64,000 nt of DNA from positions 35,059 to 99,058 of the forward strand of contig NZ_LT699737.1 in assembly GCF_900155365.1 (NCBI RefSeq). The letters are read 5' to 3'. The first letter of the stretch is position 1; each line of letters opens with the position of its first letter. The position numbers were made by a program, and so were the translations under genes. This DNA is from Collinsella bouchesdurhonensis. Lineage in GTDB: Bacteria > Actinomycetota > Coriobacteriia > Coriobacteriales > Coriobacteriaceae. Below the pieces are notes generated by a model. The model did no database searches and had not been told where the DNA came from. It was given only the letters and a program-made list of their open reading frames with translations. Below, one piece after another: positions 59,821 to 64,000 of this stretch.

Positions 59821-61044
59821 CTATTTCCTCGCACCGCGCAGCGCCAAGAACAGCAACACGCAGGCCGCCGCCTCGAGAACCAGCGCATACATGACAATCG
59901 CCGCCTGACCATGAGCATACAAGGCACCCGTCACGCCTGCGCCCACAAACGAGCCCACGCCCATGAAAACCGAGAGCATTCCGTACGACGTTGCGCGCTT
60001 GCAGCCCGGCACCATATCGGCAACCGCCGCACGCATAGTTGATTCCTGAATGCCCAGGCTCGCGCCCCACAAAACCACACCCGCAATCACCGAGACAAGG
60101 CTGTTTCCAAACGCAAAGAGCGGAACGATTGCGCTCACCACCGGCAGAACGAACAGCACGCGCACGCCCACCTTGTCGTAAATCGAGCCCGTTATCAGCG
60201 CAAACACGCCGTCAACACCCATAGCCACCGCATAGAGCACGGCAACCGTCGGTGCCGAGACGATTTGGGCAGAAACCATGTGGAACGACATGACGCCAAA
60301 CGTTCCCACGCCAGCCAAGACCAAGCCGCAAAAACCCGTGTAGATCCAAAACAGACGAGGGAGCTTGATAGGCTCCGCTGCCGAGACCTTCGATGCACTC
60401 ACAGCATCGTCCTCGGCCGAATCGGCCTCGTCGTCTTCCTCAAACACCTCAGGCCGCGGAACGCGATAGCGCAGATACAGCAGCACCCCGATGGCACCAA
60501 GACCGGGTATGAACATCACACCGAGCGCAGGGCCGTACGCGTTATGCGTCGCCTGCAAAATCGCCGCTGCGATAAGCGGACCCGCCACGGCGCCCACTTG
60601 GTCGAGTGCCTCATGAAACGCAAATCCTTTACCGCGGCCTACACGAGAGGCCGCATGCGAAAGCATGGCATCGCGCGAAGGTGTGCGCAGCGACTTACCG
60701 AAGCGCTCGAACACGATAAGAAACGATACGCCCAACACGCTTCCCGCAAATCCCATGGCGGGAACAGCGAGACCCGTTGCCGCATAGCCCAAAAGAGCAA
60801 ATGTCCAATAGCGGCCGGAACGATCGGCAGCCGGCCCGCTTGCCAAACGTCCCGCCAGCGAAGTTGCCTCACCCAGACCCGAAACCAAGCCAACAACCGC
60901 CGCCGTAGCGCCTACCGAATACAGCAACGGACCTTGAACCGAAAGCGCGGCCTCGTACACAATGTCCATCAGCATGCTCACAATGCCAAAGCCCAGGATA
61001 AATCCCATGGGGCTTGCCGCGCCCACCTTTGTCTTCCCCACCAT
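59821..61044 (-). CDS. MFS transporter
   Basis: 407 residues with about twelve membrane helices in two halves joined by an acidic cytoplasmic loop (EVFEEDDEADSAEDDAVSAS). The loop-2 region (GLGEATSLAGRLASGPAADR, SGRYW) has the MFS G-x-x-x-D-R-x-G-R pattern. The family is probably a drug or metabolite exporter, and no substrate is suggested by context. AGAGGG precedes ATG 61044. Separated from feoAB upstream by a terminator. Confidence 0.88.
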   Translation of the reverse strand: MVGKTKVGAASPMGFILGFGIVSMLMDIVYEAALSVQGPLLYSVGATAAVVGLVSGLGEATSLAGRLASGPAADRSGRYWTFALLGYAATGLAVPAMGFAGSVLGVSFLIVFERFGKSLRTPSRDAMLSHAASRVGRGKGFAFHEALDQVGAVAGPLIAAAILQATHNAYGPALGVMFIPGLGAIGVLLYLRYRVPRPEVFEEDDEADSAEDDAVSASKVSAAEPIKLPRLFWIYTGFCGLVLAGVGTFGVMSFHMVSAQIVSAPTVAVLYAVAMGVDGVFALITGSIYDKVGVRVLFVLPVVSAIVPLFAFGNSLVSVIAGVVLWGASLGIQESTMRAAVADMVPGCKRATSYGMLSVFMGVGSFVGAGVTGALYAHGQAAIVMYALVLEAAACVLLFLALRGARK

Positions 61045-61084
61045 GCGATGACCCTCTAATCCTCAACCGGCAACGTCACTCAAT

Positions 61085-61127
61085 AAAAAAAGGGGAACAA
61101 AGCCCTCGAGGACTTTGTTCCCCTTTT
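61085..61127 (-). terminator. Rho-independent terminator of feoAB
   Basis: Perfect 15-bp stem AAAAGGGGAACAAAG (61088-61102) with 61113-61127. On the minus strand it is followed by a run of T. Confidence 0.88.
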
Positions 61128-61130
61128 GCA

Positions 61131-63494
61131 CTAGAGCAACCCTGCAAGTAAAAACACGGTGTGTACGACAAAGGCGATAATCCAGGCAACCGTTACCTGT
61201 AAGGCAAAAACCGCCGCAGCATAACGACCGCCCAGCTCGGAACGCACGGTGCTAATGGCTGCCACACAGGGCGGATAGAGCAGGACAAACACCAGGAACA
61301 CGTATGCAATGGGTGCCGTGAACATGCCCGAAAGCGCCGCCACAGACGTGGAGCCCAGCAGCACCGTAAGCGTCGAGATGACGCTCTCTTTAGCGACAAG
61401 GCCACACACAAGCGCCGTCGAGGTGCGCCAGTCACCAAAGCCAAGCGGCGCGAACACAGGCGCTATAAGCCCGCCCAGGCCCGCGAGCATACTTTGAGAC
61501 TGATCGGTCACCATATTGAAGCGGATGTCGAACGTCTGCAGGAACCAGATCACGACCGAAGCCGCAAAGATGATGGTAAACGCCTTGGTGATAAAACCCT
61601 TGGCCTTGTCCCATGCAAGCAACAGCGTAGTCTTTGCGCTGGGCATGCGGTAGTTGGGAAGCTCCATGATAAAGGGCACAGGCTCGCCCTTAAATGCTGT
61701 GTGGTTGAGAATCGTGGCGACAATCATACCCACCAGGATGCCCAGAATATAGAGCGAGACCATAGCGGGCACGGTTGCCTGCGGGAAAAACGCCGCACAG
61801 AGCAGGCCGTAGACGGGAAGCTTTGCCGAGCAGCTCATGAACGGCGTGAGCATGACCGTCATTTTGCGGTCGTGATCGGAAGGCAAGGTGCGCGTGGACA
61901 TGATGGCAGGCACGCTACAGCCAAAGCCCACAAGCATGGGCACAAAGCTGCGACCCGAAAGGCCAAAGCGGCGCAAAATCTTATCCATCACAAACGCGAC
62001 GCGTGCCATATAGCCCGAGTCCTCGAGAATCGAGAGCAGCAAGAACAGCACGACGATGATGGGCAGGAACGAAAGCACGCTGCCCACGCCGGTGAGCACG
62101 CCGTTAACCACAAGCGAGCGGACCACGGGATTGGTGCCAAACGCCGTAAGGCCCGCGTCGGCCGCCCCAATCACCATCGAAACCAACTGCTCGAGTAGGC
62201 CTTGCAGCGTCGCGCCGATAACGCCAAAGGTGAGCCAAAAGACAAGCCCCATGATGAGGATGAACATTGGGATGGCGGTGAAGCGTCCCGTAAGCACACG
62301 GTCGATGGCAACGGAGCGCTTGTGCTCGCGGCTCTCATGCGGCTTGACCACGCAGGTGGCGCACACATCCTCGATAAAGGTAAAGCGCATATCGGCAAGA
62401 GCGCACAGACGATCGCTGCCTGATTCCTCCTCCATTTGGCTAATGATGTGCTCGATGGCATCGAGCTCATTTTGGTCGAGATTCAGGGCCTCGATAACCA
62501 GTGCGTCGCCTTCGACGAGCTTGGTCGCCGCAAAGCGCAGCGGGATAGCCGCAGCCTTGGCGTGGTCCTCAATCAGGTTTGCAATACCGTGGATGCAACG
62601 ATGGAGCGCGCCGCCATCGGGGCTGTCGGCCGCGCTCGAACAAAAGTCGATGCGCCCCGGCCGCTCGCCGTAGCGGGCAATGTGCATGGCATGCTCCACA
62701 AGCTCGCCGATGCCTTCGTTCTTTGCCGCCGAGATGGGAACCACAGGCACGCCAAGCTCGCGTTCGAGCAGGTTAACGTCGATGGTGCCGCCATTGGCCG
62801 TGACCTCGTCCATCATGTTAAGAGCGATGACCATGGGTCGATCGAGCTCCATAAGCTGGAGCGTGAGGTAGAGGTTGCGCTCGATATTGGTAGCGTCGAT
62901 GATGTCGATCACCGCATCGGGCCGCGAATCGAGAATAAACTGACGGCTTACGATCTCCTCTCCCGTATACGGAGAGAGCGAGTAGATGCCGGGCAGGTCG
63001 GTGACCGTCGCCTCGGGGTGATTGCGGATCTGGCCATCTTTACGATCGACCGTCACGCCTGGGAAATTGCCCACATGCTGGTTGGAGCCCGTAAGGCAGT
63101 TGAACAGCGTTGTCTTGCCGCAGTTCTGGTTGCCGGCAAGGGCAAAGGTGATAGGTGAGCCTTCGGGCACCGCCTTCTTTGTACGGCGCGGATGGTACCC
63201 CTCGCCCAAAGCAGGATGCGCGACGCTGCCCGTCTGCGGGGCATGGCGCGCAACGGTATCGGTATCGTGAACGTCTACAAGCTCGATACGTGCCGCGGTA
63301 TCGCGACGAAGCGTGAGCTCATAGCCACGCAGGCGAATCTCCATGGGGTCGCCCATGGGGGCGTACTTCATCATGGTCACTTCGGTACCGGGCGTTAGGC
63401 CCATGTCGAGAATATGCTGATGCAGTGCCACGTCGTCCGACGCCACAGACGCGATAATCGCGTCCTTACCGATTTCCAGCTCGTCGAGCTTCAC
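61131..63494 (-). CDS. feoB: FeoA-FeoB fusion, ferrous iron transporter
   Basis: 787 residues from GTG 63494 (GAGGGG 7 bases upstream); a TTG further upstream is less likely. Residues 1-70 are a FeoA SH3-like domain (LHQHILDMGLTPGTEVTMMK). Then comes the FeoB G domain: ALAGNQNCGKTTLFNCLTGS (G1), NFPGVTVDRKDG (G2), VTDLPGIYSLSPY (G3) and LNMMDE (G4). The C-terminal half has the two Gate motifs, with GFGCSVPAIMSTRTL and the AKESVISTLTVLLGS segment. It takes up Fe(II) in anaerobic conditions, fitting a hydrogenase- and PFL-activase-using organism. Confidence 0.94.
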   Translation of the reverse strand: MKLDELEIGKDAIIASVASDDVALHQHILDMGLTPGTEVTMMKYAPMGDPMEIRLRGYELTLRRDTAARIELVDVHDTDTVARHAPQTGSVAHPALGEGYHPRRTKKAVPEGSPITFALAGNQNCGKTTLFNCLTGSNQHVGNFPGVTVDRKDGQIRNHPEATVTDLPGIYSLSPYTGEEIVSRQFILDSRPDAVIDIIDATNIERNLYLTLQLMELDRPMVIALNMMDEVTANGGTIDVNLLERELGVPVVPISAAKNEGIGELVEHAMHIARYGERPGRIDFCSSAADSPDGGALHRCIHGIANLIEDHAKAAAIPLRFAATKLVEGDALVIEALNLDQNELDAIEHIISQMEEESGSDRLCALADMRFTFIEDVCATCVVKPHESREHKRSVAIDRVLTGRFTAIPMFILIMGLVFWLTFGVIGATLQGLLEQLVSMVIGAADAGLTAFGTNPVVRSLVVNGVLTGVGSVLSFLPIIVVLFLLLSILEDSGYMARVAFVMDKILRRFGLSGRSFVPMLVGFGCSVPAIMSTRTLPSDHDRKMTVMLTPFMSCSAKLPVYGLLCAAFFPQATVPAMVSLYILGILVGMIVATILNHTAFKGEPVPFIMELPNYRMPSAKTTLLLAWDKAKGFITKAFTIIFAASVVIWFLQTFDIRFNMVTDQSQSMLAGLGGLIAPVFAPLGFGDWRTSTALVCGLVAKESVISTLTVLLGSTSVAALSGMFTAPIAYVFLVFVLLYPPCVAAISTVRSELGGRYAAAVFALQVTVAWIIAFVVHTVFLLAGLL

Positions 63495-63654
63495 GTAAGG
63501 TCCCCTCAGATAGAGCAAAAGCGGGCAAACCCCTCCAGGGAGTCTGACCCGCTCGGTTAGCTTTCAAGCGAAAACTCTAGCGCGTTATCTACGCGGTTGC
63601 AAACACTGGGGTATGCAAATGGGATAAATCCAACAATGGTTTATCCAGCATTTA

Positions 63655-64000
63655 CTAGTGGCAGCAGTGATGTCCCTCGCCATGCTCATGGCCACCGCAT
63701 CCGCAGCCCTCATGGCCGTGGCCGTGCTCGTGGCCGTGGCCACCGCAGCCGCACGTGGCGCCCTCGGCCTGCGTGACCTCGCCCGCAAGGAAGGCGTTCA
63801 CGATGTCGTCGCAGTCGCCCGCCGCACCGGGATAGATATCGATGCCGGTCTGAGCGAGGGCGTTAACGGCCCCGCCGCCGATGCCACCGCAGATGAGCAC
63901 GTCAACGCCGCCCGCTGCAAGCACGCCGGCAAGAGCGCCATGCCCAGCACCATTCGAGCCTACTACCTGCGAGGATACGACCTTGCCATCTTCGACGTCG
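63655..64000 (-). CDS. NifX/NafY-like dinitrogenase cofactor-binding protein with His/Cys-rich tail (5' end outside window)
   Basis: The frame is open from the window edge on the minus strand to the stop at 63655-63657, giving 114 visible residues. VVGSNGAGHGALAGVLAAGG, VDVLICGGIGGGAVNALAQT and GIDIYPGAAGDCDDIVNAFL are the C-terminal part of the dinitrogenase iron-molybdenum cofactor-binding fold. This is followed by a tail of about 35 residues made almost only of Gly, His, Cys and Glu, a probable metal-binding segment. Proteins of this fold in non-nitrogen-fixers are of unclear role. The start lies outside the window. Confidence 0.85.
   Translation of the reverse strand, partial: DVEDGKVVSSQVVGSNGAGHGALAGVLAAGGVDVLICGGIGGGAVNALAQTGIDIYPGAAGDCDDIVNAFLAGEVTQAEGATCGCGGHGHEHGHGHEGCGCGGHEHGEGHHCCH

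Noticed and set aside
63600..63654. GGATAAA/TTTATCC inverted repeat between feoAB and the NafY-like gene as a Fur or DtxR box
   Set aside because: The sequence fits neither consensus and is more likely a weak hairpin after the minus-strand gene; no T run follows.
1..64000. tRNA, rRNA, CRISPR arrays, insertion sequences and prophage structural genes
   Set aside because: Scanned by eye for T-loop motifs, regularly spaced direct repeats with unique spacers, transposase and phage structural proteins. None was found, although a diverged tRNA could be missed without a program.

Overview
The window is high-GC, gene-dense bacterial DNA with mostly short intergenic gaps. Gene content points to a strictly anaerobic, fermentative gut actinobacterium of the class Coriobacteriia, most likely Collinsella. 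The clues are pyruvate formate-lyase with its activase, a monomeric [FeFe]-hydrogenase, electron-transfer flavoprotein, a FeoA-FeoB fusion, and a surface protein ending in a class-E-sortase-like LAATG signal. This assignment is inference from gene content; there is no rRNA in the window.

Region by region. 1-5.6 kb: end of an ETF alpha gene, a deformylase-like protein without its catalytic Glu, an AzgA-type purine permease, an esterase-fold protein and a large repetitive surface protein. 5.7-8.8 kb: a LysR regulator, then a TPP-riboswitch operon thiM - thiamine-binding protein - thiE. 8.9-18 kb: LuxR-type regulator, patatin, flavodoxin-fold protein, ArsC-like protein, CobW GTPase, a UvrA paralogue and a TetM-like ribosome-protection GTPase. 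18.4-27 kb: an energy-metabolism block with an FNR-like regulator, pflA-pflB behind a well-placed FNR-type box, a [FeFe]-hydrogenase on the opposite strand, and a Tat-lipoprotein ABC importer whose permease and ATPase are fused. 27-34 kb: RNA modification and housekeeping (rlmH, trmL, rsmJ-like, rlmA-like, ung, LOG protein, prfC). 34-42.4 kb: a giant orphan FtsX-type permease, BrnQ, an HsmA-like membrane protein, TetR, a cyclase and an XRE/zinc-ribbon/TipAS fusion.

42.4-54.5 kb is a defence island on the plus strand: small RHH-like protein, PLD-like/SNF2 helicase, DUF4391 protein, type III Mod methyltransferase, type III Res, an unknown protein and a DUF4268 nuclease-like protein, closed by a frameshifted, truncated Abi-family remnant. 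It is the best candidate for an under-described system, because it joins a complete type III R-M pair to a second SF2 motor and DUF4391 in one tight transcription unit. The target-recognition part of mod has clearly lower GC than its flanks.

54.5-58.6 kb holds an HTH fragment with palindromic operator-like DNA, then a minus-strand set clpP-like - virD4/traG-like - unknown - PD-(D/E)XK-like protein, which looks like a stranded piece of a mobile element. 58.6-64 kb: an EFR1 ferredoxin remnant, two small membrane proteins, an MFS transporter, feoAB and the end of a NifX/NafY-like metallocluster-binding protein.

No tRNA, rRNA, CRISPR array or insertion sequence was seen. A 25-bp-arm palindromic element occurs twice (about 0.6 kb and 18.2 kb).
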